In this document: piece by piece, positions 43,169 through 51,655 of the stretch
Layout of the letters: the number at the start of each line of letters is the position of its first letter
Position numbering within the stretch: the first letter of the stretch is position 1
DNA from: Lachnospiraceae bacterium
GTDB taxonomy: Bacteria; Bacillota; Clostridia; Lachnospirales; Lachnospiraceae
Direction of reading: 5' to 3'
Length of the DNA: 64,000 nucleotides
NCBI GenBank assembly: GCA_021201665.1
Contig: JAJQEO010000065.1
Span: 21,905 to 85,904 of the forward strand
Notes under the pieces: generated by a model
Told to the model about the DNA's origin: nothing
The model's input: only the letters and a program-made list of their open reading frames with translations
Databases searched by the model: none
Translations under genes and position numbers: made by a program

Positions 43169-43348
43169 TTAATCTTTCCTGTAAAACATAGTTTCATACC
43201 CGTCTGCGCGGAGCAGCAGTCCGGGCAGCCAGGGCGGAGTCCGTCCCATCTGTTTGCAGACAGCATCCAGGCTGACGCCCATCTCACATCTGATGATGAG
43301 TTCATCATGGACATGGCCGACGATCCGGCAGTAGGAGAGGGTGCGCAT
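43169..43348 (-). pseudogene. remnant: last 59 codons of a phage-type family A DNA polymerase
   Basis: Read on the minus strand from ATG 43348 to TAA 43169, the frame gives a palm motif C sequence (GHVHDELII) followed by VSLDAVCKQMGRTPPWLPG and LRADGYETMFYRKD. This is the closing sequence of phage and plasmid family A DNA polymerases. The HDE triad is the metal-binding catalytic motif. Codons upstream of 43348 do not resemble a polymerase, so the body of the gene is gone. It lies between lon and a serine recombinase gene and marks a decayed phage or mobile element. It is too short to be a functional enzyme. Confidence 0.75.
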
Positions 43349-43468
43349 ATCACCGGCGGTAGCTGGGGCTGCAGGAAAGTAACCAGGCGGGCTTTCTTTA
43401 TGACTGTTATCTGGCTGTGTTGGATTGAGGAGTCGCGACGGTCAGGAAAATAGAATAAACACAAAAGG

Positions 43469-43493
43469 AACCTCCCATGTCGGGAGGTTTTTT
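43469..43493 (+). terminator. terminator between the polymerase remnant and the recombinase gene
   Basis: AACCTCCC / GGGAGGTT with a five-base loop and a T6 run. Confidence 0.8.
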
Positions 43494-43570
43494 CATGCAA
43501 CAAATACCGTGTCCTTATCTGTAAAATAAAAATGCTACAAAAAAATCATATCTTTAAGGAGGACACTAAA

Positions 43571-44185
43571 ATGAGTAAACTGCTTGGTTACATTCGCACG
43601 AGCACACAGGATCAGAATCTTGACAGGCAGATCGCTTCCATGGAGGAGTATGGGGTTCCGAAGGAGAACGTATTCGCGGACCACGGCTTTTCCGGGAAGG
43701 ACTTCAACAGGCCGGCCTATCAGGAGATGCTCAGGAAAATCGAACCCGGGGACACGCTGGTGATCGACAGCATCGACCGGCTGGGACGGAATTTTGATGA
43801 GGTCATCAAGGAATGGAACATCATCACGAACGAGAAGGACGCATCCATCGTCGTTCTGGACGCTCCGTTTCTGAACACCGCATCCGTAGCCAACGGCGTG
43901 ACTGCCAAGATGCTGAACGCCATCATCCTGACGGTGATGAGCGGGTTCGCGCAGCTGGAACGCGAGAAGATCCACAGGCGCCAGGAAGAAGGAATCGCGG
44001 CGGCCAAGGCGAAGGGCGTAAAGTTCGGCCCGCCGGAAAAGGAAAAGACCCCGGAATTCTTCACTTTGATGTCTCTGTATCAGCGCGGGGAAATCAGCGC
44101 GAGGGGAGCGGCGAAGCTGCTCGGCATCACGCATCCGACTTTCTGTAAGTGGGTGACGGCGCAGAGCGCAAATTCGGCAAATTGA
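43571..44185 (+). CDS. serine recombinase (resolvase/invertase family)
   Basis: This 204-residue small serine recombinase has the catalytic Ser11 in GYIRTSTQDQNLDRQ. The conserved DRLGRN block and the long E-helix with EREKIHRRQEEGIAAAKAKG lead to a C-terminal helix-turn-helix (GEISARGAAKLLGITHPTFCKW). It is the size of Tn3 resolvases and DNA invertases. AAGGAGG precedes ATG 43571. A perfect 26-bp palindrome starts six bases after the stop and a related site lies 284 bp further, probably its crossover or control sites. It sits in a decayed mobile-element region at the edge of the capsule locus. Confidence 0.92.
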   Translation: MSKLLGYIRTSTQDQNLDRQIASMEEYGVPKENVFADHGFSGKDFNRPAYQEMLRKIEPGDTLVIDSIDRLGRNFDEVIKEWNIITNEKDASIVVLDAPFLNTASVANGVTAKMLNAIILTVMSGFAQLEREKIHRRQEEGIAAAKAKGVKFGPPEKEKTPEFFTLMSLYQRGEISARGAAKLLGITHPTFCKWVTAQSANSAN

Positions 44186-44191
44186 ACAAAT

Positions 44192-44501
44192 GGTAAATGA
44201 AGTATACTTCATTTACCAAAAAACTCTTGCTTTTTCTCCGCAGCAGGTGTATAATTCCGCATTGGTTGGTTATTGCACCCGGGAAAACTTCGGTTAGTGC
44301 AATTTCGGCAAGGATTGCACTGTTTTTCGTTGCTTTTCTTGTGTAATAAGTACAAAAAATGACGTATATTTTCTAAATTGTCAGAAAACACACGTCATGT
44401 ACATATTTTTTGGGTTATACCGTGTCAAGAATGGTTCTGCTCTCCGAAATGGCAAAATCTGGGGAGTTTTTGAGTGGTAAATGAAGTATACAACGCTTAC
44501 C
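44192..44501. other. candidate resolvase sites: perfect 26-bp palindrome plus a related half-palindrome
   Basis: 44192-44217 is a perfect palindrome with half GGTAAATGAAGTA. 44476-44501 repeats the first 16 bases of it and ends in the same TTACC, again 26 bp long, but the right arm is changed. Between them lie a terminator and an imperfect inverted repeat (44353-44374 / 44383-44412) built on AAAAAATGACGT. The arrangement resembles a res region or a recombinase operator. Confidence 0.6.
44296..44327 (+). terminator. terminator after the recombinase gene
   Basis: AGTGCAAT / ATTGCACT with a ten-base loop, then GTTTTT. Confidence 0.7.
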
Positions 44502-45058
44502 ACGAACCATTGAAAAATTTCGTTAGAACCTGCCAATTGATTAGCGAAAAATGCAGGAGAAAATTATGCAGTTCGCCTATAAAATTTCGGGTTTTGCGGA
44601 ATCTGTAGTTTTACGAAAATGGATTTTCAGGATGGAAAGCAATGAAAAACAAGGCTTTTTTGGGCTTTGCAATAATTGCTTTTCACTGGTTCACACAGAA
44701 AAACAGCTGATTGAGACAGAAAGATTGCCACAGTTTGACTGTGAGAAAACGTTGAACTGTGAGAAAGCAGTCAATGCTGGGCGGTGAGATAACAGCCGCT
44801 GATGAGCTGTTGGAAACCAGCCAATGCCGGACTGTGGGAAGATTCTCACAGCCTGGCTGTGTACAACATCCGGATAACTGAAAGCGTGTTCGCTCCGCCG
44901 CCGTTGACAGTGCTGGATGACATATTGGGCTATGTTCCGCGCATAAACAGGGAGAGTCACTGCCTGCATACATGGGCGGGATGGCGAAGCTATACCCTGG
45001 GGTCGGTGGTTTGTTAGGGAACTGGTTGATATGCAGAGGATCAGATAGGGTGGTTCAC
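44502..45058. other. 557-base stretch without a supportable gene
   Basis: One frame of 78 codons (44551-44787) has no ribosome site and no recognisable family. Its 3' part holds loose repeats of ACTGTGAGAAA (about 44736-44770) and further CTGTGGGAAG / CTCACAG elements to 44860, suggesting short-repeat expansion in a decayed element. Confidence 0.4.
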
Positions 45059-45196
45059 ATGGGATGGATGATAGCTATAGCTTTTGTGCTTTTGTTCGCC
45101 TTGTGCCTGTTGTTCATCCATGGCGCGTCTGTCGGCAGGTCGGAACAGTATCAGCAGGAACTGGACGACGAGCAGATGCACAGAGTGAGTAAGTAA
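45059..45196 (+). CDS. 45-residue single-span membrane protein, phage-like
   Basis: A short frame starting ATG 45059 (TAGGGTGG upstream) encodes an N-terminal hydrophobic helix (MIAIAFVLLFALCLLFIHGA) and a charged tail with GRSEQYQQELDDEQM. Tiny proteins of this design are common in clostridial phages and plasmids; the function is unknown. It is followed closely by a zinc-ribbon peptide, as expected for a mobile-element cargo string. Confidence 0.5.
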   Translation: MGWMIAIAFVLLFALCLLFIHGASVGRSEQYQQELDDEQMHRVSK

Positions 45197-45266
45197 TAAA
45201 TATATGAGGAGTAACCCTCCCAAACCGTGAAATTTTGCGGCTAGGGGGGTATTTATATGAATGGGT

Positions 45267-45425
45267 ATGAAGGACGTGGCTGTGGATAGAATGTTAGAGC
45301 CAGAGCTTGGCAGGGAAGAAGTACGCCCGGATATCTGTGTCTGCTGCGGCAGGCCGGTGCCGGAGGGACGGATGATCTGCTGGAATTGCGAACATGAATA
45401 TGACCAGAATGAGACTGACAAATAG
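45267..45425 (+). CDS. 52-residue zinc-ribbon peptide, phage-like
   Basis: The frame from ATG 45267 to TAG 45425 encodes an acidic start, then CVCCGRPVPEGRMICWNCE: four cysteines in two CxxC knuckles, the pattern of small zinc-ribbon peptides in phages and conjugative elements of clostridia. The upstream sequence is G-rich (GGGGGGT). Function unknown. It is another relic, or a live small gene, of the mobile element next to the recombinase. Confidence 0.55.
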   Translation: MKDVAVDRMLEPELGREEVRPDICVCCGRPVPEGRMICWNCEHEYDQNETDK

Positions 45426-45475
45426 AATTAAAGGGAAAAACCGTGACAATATACATAGGAAGGAATTAAGAAAAA

Positions 45476-46069
45476 ATGGGTAAAATGAACATCGCCGTAG
45501 CAGGAACGGGATATGTAGGCTTATCTATGGCAACACTTCTTGCGCAGTACAACAAAGTGACAGCTGTAGATATTATCCCGGAGAAAGTGGATATGATCAA
45601 TCAGCGAAAATCTCCGATTCAGGATGAGTACATAGAAAAATATCTCGCGGAAAAGGAGCTTGATCTGACTGCAACGCTCGATGCGAAAGCTGCTTATTCA
45701 GAGGCGGATTTTGTTATCATCGCCGCGCCGACTAACTATGACACCAACAAAAATTTCTTTGACACTTCAGCGGTAGAGACTGTCATCAATCTGGTCATGT
45801 CATGTAATCCCAATGCAATCATGGTAATTAAATCCACCATTCCGGTTGGCTATACCACATCCATCCGTGAAAAGACCGGCAGTAAAAATATCATCTTCAG
45901 CCCGGAATTTTTACGGGAATCCAAAGCCTTATACGATAATCTGTATCCGAGCCGCATCATTGTCGGTACGGATTTGAACGACGAGCGCCTGGTAAATGCC
46001 GCGAACACTTTTGCAAGGCTTTTGCAGAAAGCAGCGATAATGAAAATGCTCTTTCTAGGTTTGGGCTAA
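45476..46069 (+). pseudogene. ugd: truncated UDP-glucose/UDP-sugar 6-dehydrogenase
   Basis: The first about 185 codons are a clear UDP-glucose 6-dehydrogenase: NAD loop [13 protein letters not shown], then [20 protein letters not shown] and [20 protein letters not shown]. This is the N-terminal NAD domain and the first catalytic glutamate only. The protein stops after 197 residues instead of about 390, so the central helix, the catalytic cysteine and the UDP-binding domain are missing. From about 46024 the DNA matches a glycosyltransferase in another frame, so a deletion has fused two capsule genes. It retains a ribosome site (AGGAAGG) but cannot make UDP-glucuronate. Confidence 0.88.
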
Positions 46070-46545
46070 ATAAATATGCGTATTTTTTCTCGGTGAGTAG
46101 TCTTGAACCAAATAAGAATTTTAAATGGATTGTAGAATGTGCAAAACAAAGAAAAGATCAAACTTTTGTTGTAGGGGGAACAATAAATAAAGGGGTATTT
46201 TCTGATGATGGAATATCTGAATGCCCTCCCAATATCAGATTAATAGGTTATATAAGTGATGAAGAGGTGAAGACATTAATGCGCGATTGCAAAGCGTTTA
46301 TATATCCTACTTTTTATGAAGGCTTTGGTATCCCTCCGATGGAAGCGATAGCCGCAGGAACCGAACAAGTTATAGTTTCTGATACAGAGGTTATGCATGA
46401 GATATATGAAGATAATGTATCCTATATAAATCCATATGAGTATGCTTGTGAATGGGATGAGAAAAAGGTAAATAGAGATATTTTAAGGAAGTATTCTTGG
46501 GAAAAATCTGCTAATAAATTGTTGGAAATTTTACGTGAATTTTAA
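46024..46545 (+). pseudogene. 3' half of a GT4 glycosyltransferase
   Basis: From about 46024 the frame encodes the C-terminal Rossmann half of a GT-B glycosyltransferase of family 4. It shows YFFSVSSLEPNKNF, VVGGTINKG, the loop YISDEEVKTLMRDCKAFIYPTFYEGFG with the catalytic Glu-rich EGFGIPPMEA, and a closing helix with YSWEKSANKLLEIL. The N-terminal acceptor domain is absent and was replaced by the ugd fragment in a different frame. A GTG at 46093 could start a 150-residue product, but half a GT-B fold should be inactive. Base composition becomes AT-rich exactly here. Confidence 0.82.
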
Positions 46546-46757
46546 TAAATGATGGAACTATTATATTGCTAGGTGAGATGGTTTGGAACGTCGGTTTGAT
46601 GCTGGATGGAATTTTTGTCCAACCACGATGTAAATGAGAAAAATTCAATACATATCGAGGTGAACCCCACAAAAGCAGGAGAAACCACACGTTAGATTAC
46701 ACAGCCATTTAAATTAATTCTTTAATAATAGATAAATAATGTGGGATGGTACTATAA

Positions 46758-48128
46758 ATGTCAATAGGAAATGTGATGCTATATATTGCTTGCGCAATAT
46801 CGTTTGCAATATATTTAATGGAAAAGTATAGAAAAAGACTATATATTTTCTCTGCGTTCAATATCTCATTGTTTACATATTGCTTATCCTTAATGATAGC
46901 ACCAGTTTTTTTTAAACTTGACAGTACATGGAACGCATTAGGTATTTCATATGCTGGAAGTATGACAGATTATATGAATAAGTCCTTTATGTTGAATGGT
47001 ATTGGTTTTCTAATTTTTATTATGATATTAATGATAAGTGAGTTTTATGCAAAAAAAAGAAAACGTATAATTAATTTTAGTATAAAAATAAGTAATAGTA
47101 TATCTGAATGTGTAATAAATATGTGCTTTGTATTTATGATTTTATTTTGGTATATGATTTGTTTACGATATTGTAATGGATTGCCACTTATAAAAGCAAA
47201 CAGGACCTTTTACTTATATACTTCTGTATCTTCAATATATTTGTTTTTGAATGAGGGGATAATGCTTTGCACTATGTATTATGGAATAACAACAATATAC
47301 CGTAAAAAGAATATGTTGTTTTTATTCTTAGGAGTTTTTACAGTGGCGATGCAGGGCAATAGAAGCTCACTATTTTCAAACTTACTTGCTCCATTAATAA
47401 TTATTTATATTTATCATAAGCAAAGAGAAAAAATAATCAGATCACTAAAAAATTATCATAAAGGTGGGAATATTAATAAACATATATATAAAACCTTCAA
47501 GAGTTTATTGAGATCGTCTTCGAGAAAATTGATCTTTGCTTTGCTGATAATATTTGTTGTCGCTGTTATATGGCAATTTATCAGAAATGGTAGATTTGGT
47601 AATATTACTATTTTGAGTATATTCGATGAAATAATTAATGGTAATACATTTTCAGACTTTAGGGATGGAGCTTATATACTAAAGGGATTTGAAAGAAAGA
47701 CAAATGGAAGTTTTTTATTCGGTAAAACATACTTGGCGGCAATAATTTCGTTTATACCATCTTCGATTTCTTCATTTAGACAAACGTGGAGCTGGGGAAG
47801 ATATACAACATATGGTCTATTTGGGTATATATATCATTTCGGCCTGCGGGGAGGTAATGCGATGGAAGCGTATATAAACTTTGGCTGGTTAGGCGTGGTT
47901 GTAATGTGTTCGTTACAAGGATATTTTGCGGGAATGGTTGAAAATATATTCTATGAATTATTTATAATAAATACGCGTGAAATAACAGGGAAAGAATATT
48001 TTTTAGCTGATGTTTTCAGTGTTATGTACGGGGTGATTTGTATTTCATCTGGAGCTTATAATGTTTACGCTATTTTAGTTTTAATATTTGCTATGATTGC
48101 TATCACTTCATTACTAAGAGATAGATAG
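46758..48128 (+). CDS. wzy: oligosaccharide repeat-unit polymerase (Wzy-like)
   Basis: This 456-residue protein has about eleven to twelve membrane helices and a large extracytoplasmic loop towards the C-terminal third (about 300-365), the layout of O-antigen/capsule polymerases. Sequence identity among Wzy proteins is too low for motifs to settle it; topology and placement between a glycosyltransferase fragment and Wzx are the evidence. Codons are AT-rich (ATA, TTA, AGA), unlike the flanking genome. It should link repeat units on the outer face of the membrane. The 212-base spacer before it is AT-rich with nothing recognised. Confidence 0.75.
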   Translation: MSIGNVMLYIACAISFAIYLMEKYRKRLYIFSAFNISLFTYCLSLMIAPVFFKLDSTWNALGISYAGSMTDYMNKSFMLNGIGFLIFIMILMISEFYAKKRKRIINFSIKISNSISECVINMCFVFMILFWYMICLRYCNGLPLIKANRTFYLYTSVSSIYLFLNEGIMLCTMYYGITTIYRKKNMLFLFLGVFTVAMQGNRSSLFSNLLAPLIIIYIYHKQREKIIRSLKNYHKGGNINKHIYKTFKSLLRSSSRKLIFALLIIFVVAVIWQFIRNGRFGNITILSIFDEIINGNTFSDFRDGAYILKGFERKTNGSFLFGKTYLAAIISFIPSSISSFRQTWSWGRYTTYGLFGYIYHFGLRGGNAMEAYINFGWLGVVVMCSLQGYFAGMVENIFYELFIINTREITGKEYFLADVFSVMYGVICISSGAYNVYAILVLIFAMIAITSLLRDR

Positions 48129-48322
48129 AGCGCGAAACATATTCATTTGCTGTGTCGAAGTAGCAACACTGATATACAGATGTATAAATTTATTGAGATT
48201 GTTTGTAAGATATAAGAATTTTTAACGTATAACTAAAGATCAAAATCAGAGTCTCTTTTGGATAAGGAGATTGTAAATAAATAGGATTATCGGCATATAT
48301 AAAATGGAGGAATTAATCTATA

Positions 48323-49453
48323 ATGAGCAAAATATTCATTTGCGATAACGTATATACGACCTTTGTCGCGATTGTAATGAAAGTACAAATGTTTTCGGAA
48401 GATGAAGTTGATATAATTCTAAATAATCGCACTCCTGACTCCGATAGTAGGGCTGAAAGACTCAGAAAAAAGAATTTGTTTCGTAATGTATATTATTTCA
48501 ATACATATGATTGCTATAATGATTCGCGAAAAGTAGGCCCATATTGTAGAAAAACAAAATGTATGTTTATGGGTTGCAGAAAATATACAAATCAGCTTGT
48601 ATTAGATTATACAGATATTTACACATTGCATGCTGAATGTTTAACCAGTGCCATAGTGAGGGAAATCAACCTGCTCGGAAAGAATGTTGATATACATTTT
48701 ATAGAGGAGGGGTATGGAAGCTATACGAAAGCATTCAAAGATATGGAATTTGATAATCTAAACAGATGGCGTTTGTTATGTGAATCGGTCGCTCAGAAAT
48801 TGTTAGATGTTAAGTTGGCCAGGAGTATGGTTAAAGACATATATGTATTTGAACCTGACTTGATGATGTGGAATCCGCAGTTCCCTGTTAAAAAAATAGA
48901 AAATCCTGACTTTGGGAGATTCCCGAACTTGAAAGATCTGATTAATGATGTATTTTGTTATAACTTAGCAGCAAAAGAATATGAAGGGAAAAAAATAATC
49001 TATTTTGAAGATAGTTTTTATCAACAATCTGGTGATAATAGTGAACCGGAAATTGTGGATAAGTTAGCTGTTTTAGTTGGAAAGAATAATTTATTAATTA
49101 AACTACATCCTAGAACACGGCATAATAGATTTGAAGGGAAGTATGATACTGCTTCGGTTCAAGGAATTCTATGGGAAGTTATTGCTATGAACATGCCTAA
49201 TGATAAAAAAGTGACATTAGTTACAATTGCATCAGGATCAATAATCGGAGCATCCCTTATATTTTCAAAGAAAATGAAATCGGTGATGCTTTATAAATGT
49301 ATCCCTGAAAGAGAGCGACTTCTTAGCCCTTATAATTTGGATTTTCTAGAAAAGTATACGGCTGACTATCCAGAATATCTGGTGTTGCCAGAGTCATTAG
49401 ATGAGGCCATGGTAGTGATTGCAAATGAGGTTGATCAAACACAAAATAGTTAA
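48323..49453 (+). CDS. sialyltransferase-fold glycosyltransferase (GT52/polysialyltransferase-like)
   Basis: This 376-residue GT-B protein has the bacterial sialyltransferase motif set: the acidic-acidic-Gly motif Glu128-Glu129-Gly130 in HFIEEGYGSY, His262-Pro263 in LIKLHPRT, and a Ser/Thr-rich element ASGSIIGAS near the C-terminus. These bind CMP-activated sugars in families GT38, GT52 and GT80. With three CMP-sugar synthetases and Kdo genes downstream, it is the best candidate to transfer the CMP-ulosonic acid onto the growing repeat unit. The donor may be CMP-Kdo or a derivative rather than CMP-sialate, since no NeuB-type synthase is present. Moderate GGAGGAATT ribosome site. Confidence 0.72.
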   Translation: MSKIFICDNVYTTFVAIVMKVQMFSEDEVDIILNNRTPDSDSRAERLRKKNLFRNVYYFNTYDCYNDSRKVGPYCRKTKCMFMGCRKYTNQLVLDYTDIYTLHAECLTSAIVREINLLGKNVDIHFIEEGYGSYTKAFKDMEFDNLNRWRLLCESVAQKLLDVKLARSMVKDIYVFEPDLMMWNPQFPVKKIENPDFGRFPNLKDLINDVFCYNLAAKEYEGKKIIYFEDSFYQQSGDNSEPEIVDKLAVLVGKNNLLIKLHPRTRHNRFEGKYDTASVQGILWEVIAMNMPNDKKVTLVTIASGSIIGASLIFSKKMKSVMLYKCIPERERLLSPYNLDFLEKYTADYPEYLVLPESLDEAMVVIANEVDQTQNS

Positions 49454-49606
49454 TATAATTACAATAAGGAATATTCTTTTTTGGCAAATTATTTGGAAAT
49501 TTTACCATGGTATTGGTGCCTGTGTCGATAAGGGGGAAACTAAAAATTTAAAAATATGTTAGAGAACCACTTTTCACTCTCCAGTATTTATAAAGGTTAA
49601 AAGAAC

Positions 49607-51067
49607 ATGATAAAAATAGTGCGTAAATATTTACCCAAACAAAGCAAAATTTCACCTGCATTAACAGCAGGAATTTGGTTTACTGTTTGTAATATTCTAC
49701 AGAGAGGCATTCAGTTTTTAACAACCCCAATCTATACCAGAATACTAACGAGCGAACAATATGGCTATTATTCTGTTTTCCTTACATGGTGTAATATTAC
49801 ATTGATTATAGCAGCTTTAAGTCTTCCTAATACACCATATTATAATGGTATGATAAAATATAAGAAAGACGGTTATATATATACCAGTTCCCTTCAATTA
49901 TTGGGAAATGTTTCTACTTTGATTTTTGCTGCAATTTTCACAATGCTATATCCTATAATTGGAAGTATAATTGGCTTGCCATATAAGTTTTCTGTTCTAA
50001 TGTTTGTAGTTGCATTTTTCAATCCGGCTTTTTTATTTTGGTCGTATCAGCAACGACTTGAATATAAGTATAAGGCATTGATTATTGCGACAGTTATCAA
50101 TTCTCTTTTAATGCCGTTAATTGGAATTACCCTTGTTATTGTGTTTGGCTTTGGTTATGAGGGGCTTATCTATGGATATGTATTTTCTATAGTTATTGTC
50201 GGCGGCCTGTTTTATATAAAAAATTTATATCGAGGCCATTGTAGAGGTAAAAAGGAATATTGCCAATACGCTTTAAAAATTTCTGCCCCTCTTATTCCAC
50301 ATTATCTTTCTCAGATTATACTTGGCCAATCGGATCGAGTTATGATTAATTATTACTGTGGCGCAGGGGATGCAGGAATATACTCTTTGGCATATCAGGT
50401 TTCCCTTGTGATGACAATATTGACAACAGGAATTAATAATGCGTTAACACCTTGGTTTTATCGAGCTTTTAAAAAGCGAGAATATGATAAAATCAGGAAA
50501 ACGATAAATACTTTGACAATTGTTGTTGCTACTGTTTCTGGAATTGCCATGTTGGTTGCTCCTGAAATTGTTTGTATTCTAGGAACAAAGGAATACTTGA
50601 AGGCAGTATGGGTTATTCCACCTGTTGTGTTTGCTACTTGTTTTTCGTTTGCATATGGATTATGGGGTACCGTTTTATTTTGTTTTGAAAAATCAAAACA
50701 GATTGCTTTTGCATCAATATTTGGTGCTTTATTGAATGTTTTGCTTAATGCCATGCTGATACCCAAAATTGGTTTTATTGTCGCGGCCTATACAACTGTA
50801 ACTGGATATATTGGTATATCTATTTGTATTTATTATTTTTCTAAAAGAACTTGTGCCAGCCATAATATCTGTTTTGGTGAGATATATGATTTACACACTT
50901 TTAAGCTTATAATTTATGGCCTTGTATGTATTACCGTGATTTCCTTGGCCTTATATAATTTTAACTCGCTTGTGAGATATTTAATAATTATGGTGGTTCT
51001 TATTGCATTATTTTTTAAACGGGAGCCATTAATTAACACGCTGAGAACAATTATGCTAAAAGAATAG
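49607..51067 (+). CDS. wzx: polysaccharide repeat-unit flippase (Wzx-like)
   Basis: This 486-residue protein has about twelve to fourteen helices of the MOP/MATE-like oligosaccharide flippase family. The N-terminal pattern FTVCNILQRGIQFLTTPIYTRILTS and the central LGQSDRVMINYYCGAGDAGIYSLAYQ are typical of Wzx/RfbX. It moves undecaprenyl-linked repeat units outward for Wzy. AT-rich like its neighbours. Confidence 0.88.
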   Translation: MIKIVRKYLPKQSKISPALTAGIWFTVCNILQRGIQFLTTPIYTRILTSEQYGYYSVFLTWCNITLIIAALSLPNTPYYNGMIKYKKDGYIYTSSLQLLGNVSTLIFAAIFTMLYPIIGSIIGLPYKFSVLMFVVAFFNPAFLFWSYQQRLEYKYKALIIATVINSLLMPLIGITLVIVFGFGYEGLIYGYVFSIVIVGGLFYIKNLYRGHCRGKKEYCQYALKISAPLIPHYLSQIILGQSDRVMINYYCGAGDAGIYSLAYQVSLVMTILTTGINNALTPWFYRAFKKREYDKIRKTINTLTIVVATVSGIAMLVAPEIVCILGTKEYLKAVWVIPPVVFATCFSFAYGLWGTVLFCFEKSKQIAFASIFGALLNVLLNAMLIPKIGFIVAAYTTVTGYIGISICIYYFSKRTCASHNICFGEIYDLHTFKLIIYGLVCITVISLALYNFNSLVRYLIIMVVLIALFFKREPLINTLRTIMLKE

Positions 51068-51655
51068 AGGCTGGCGAAAACATTAGTGTAGCGTCTCAAT
51101 CATATTTTGAGTTAAAACTTTAGCAGCAAGGTTCTCACATCATTATGAATGCCCGAGAGTATGAGCACTATCATCATTGAAAAATTAAGCTGCTTCAGAT
51201 TTTGTTTTTCTGCGTTTGGAATGATCTCGTTGGAGCCAATGAAATCACAGAAAACGGGATTAAAACATAGAATTACAGAAGACGAAGGAAATTATTGAAA
51301 ACCATTCTTTTGAAGATAAGGAACATTCTGACATCAATGCATTTGCAGACATTTCCTCGAAAAAAGTATTGAAAAGGAGAACCTTGTGTTCGAAAGGAAA
51401 GGAAGCGGGATGACCAGGTTTCTTCGCTTCCTTGTCGCTGTAGGTAGGAAAATGATGAAACCATATTTTTTAAGGAACGGTAATGGCTGGTATGGCAAAC
51501 GGGAATATGACTACAAAAAACGATACATAAAATGTAATGCAACCGTAGCGGGATAACGCAGTATGTGAATATTTAAATGCTACTTTTGTTAAGGATTTAT
51601 TTTTAAATTGGAATAATCGAATTTGTGGATATCTTCTAGAAGGGGGCGTTGTAGC
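51068..51655. other. 588-base degenerate region in the capsule locus
   Basis: Short broken frames only; none has a ribosome site and a recognisable family. Fragments such as FLRNGNGWYGKREYDYKKRY read like ancient coding sequence, so this may be a decayed transposase or sugar gene. Base composition shifts back from AT-rich towards the genome average across it. Confidence 0.4.

Noticed and set aside
43150..43503. 117-codon minus-strand and 98-codon plus-strand frames after lon
   Set aside because: Both are out of frame with the polymerase remnant, which is the only reading there with recognisable motifs.
44551..44787. 78-codon frame near the recombinase
   Set aside because: No ribosome site, no recognisable family, and the 3' part is made of short repeats.
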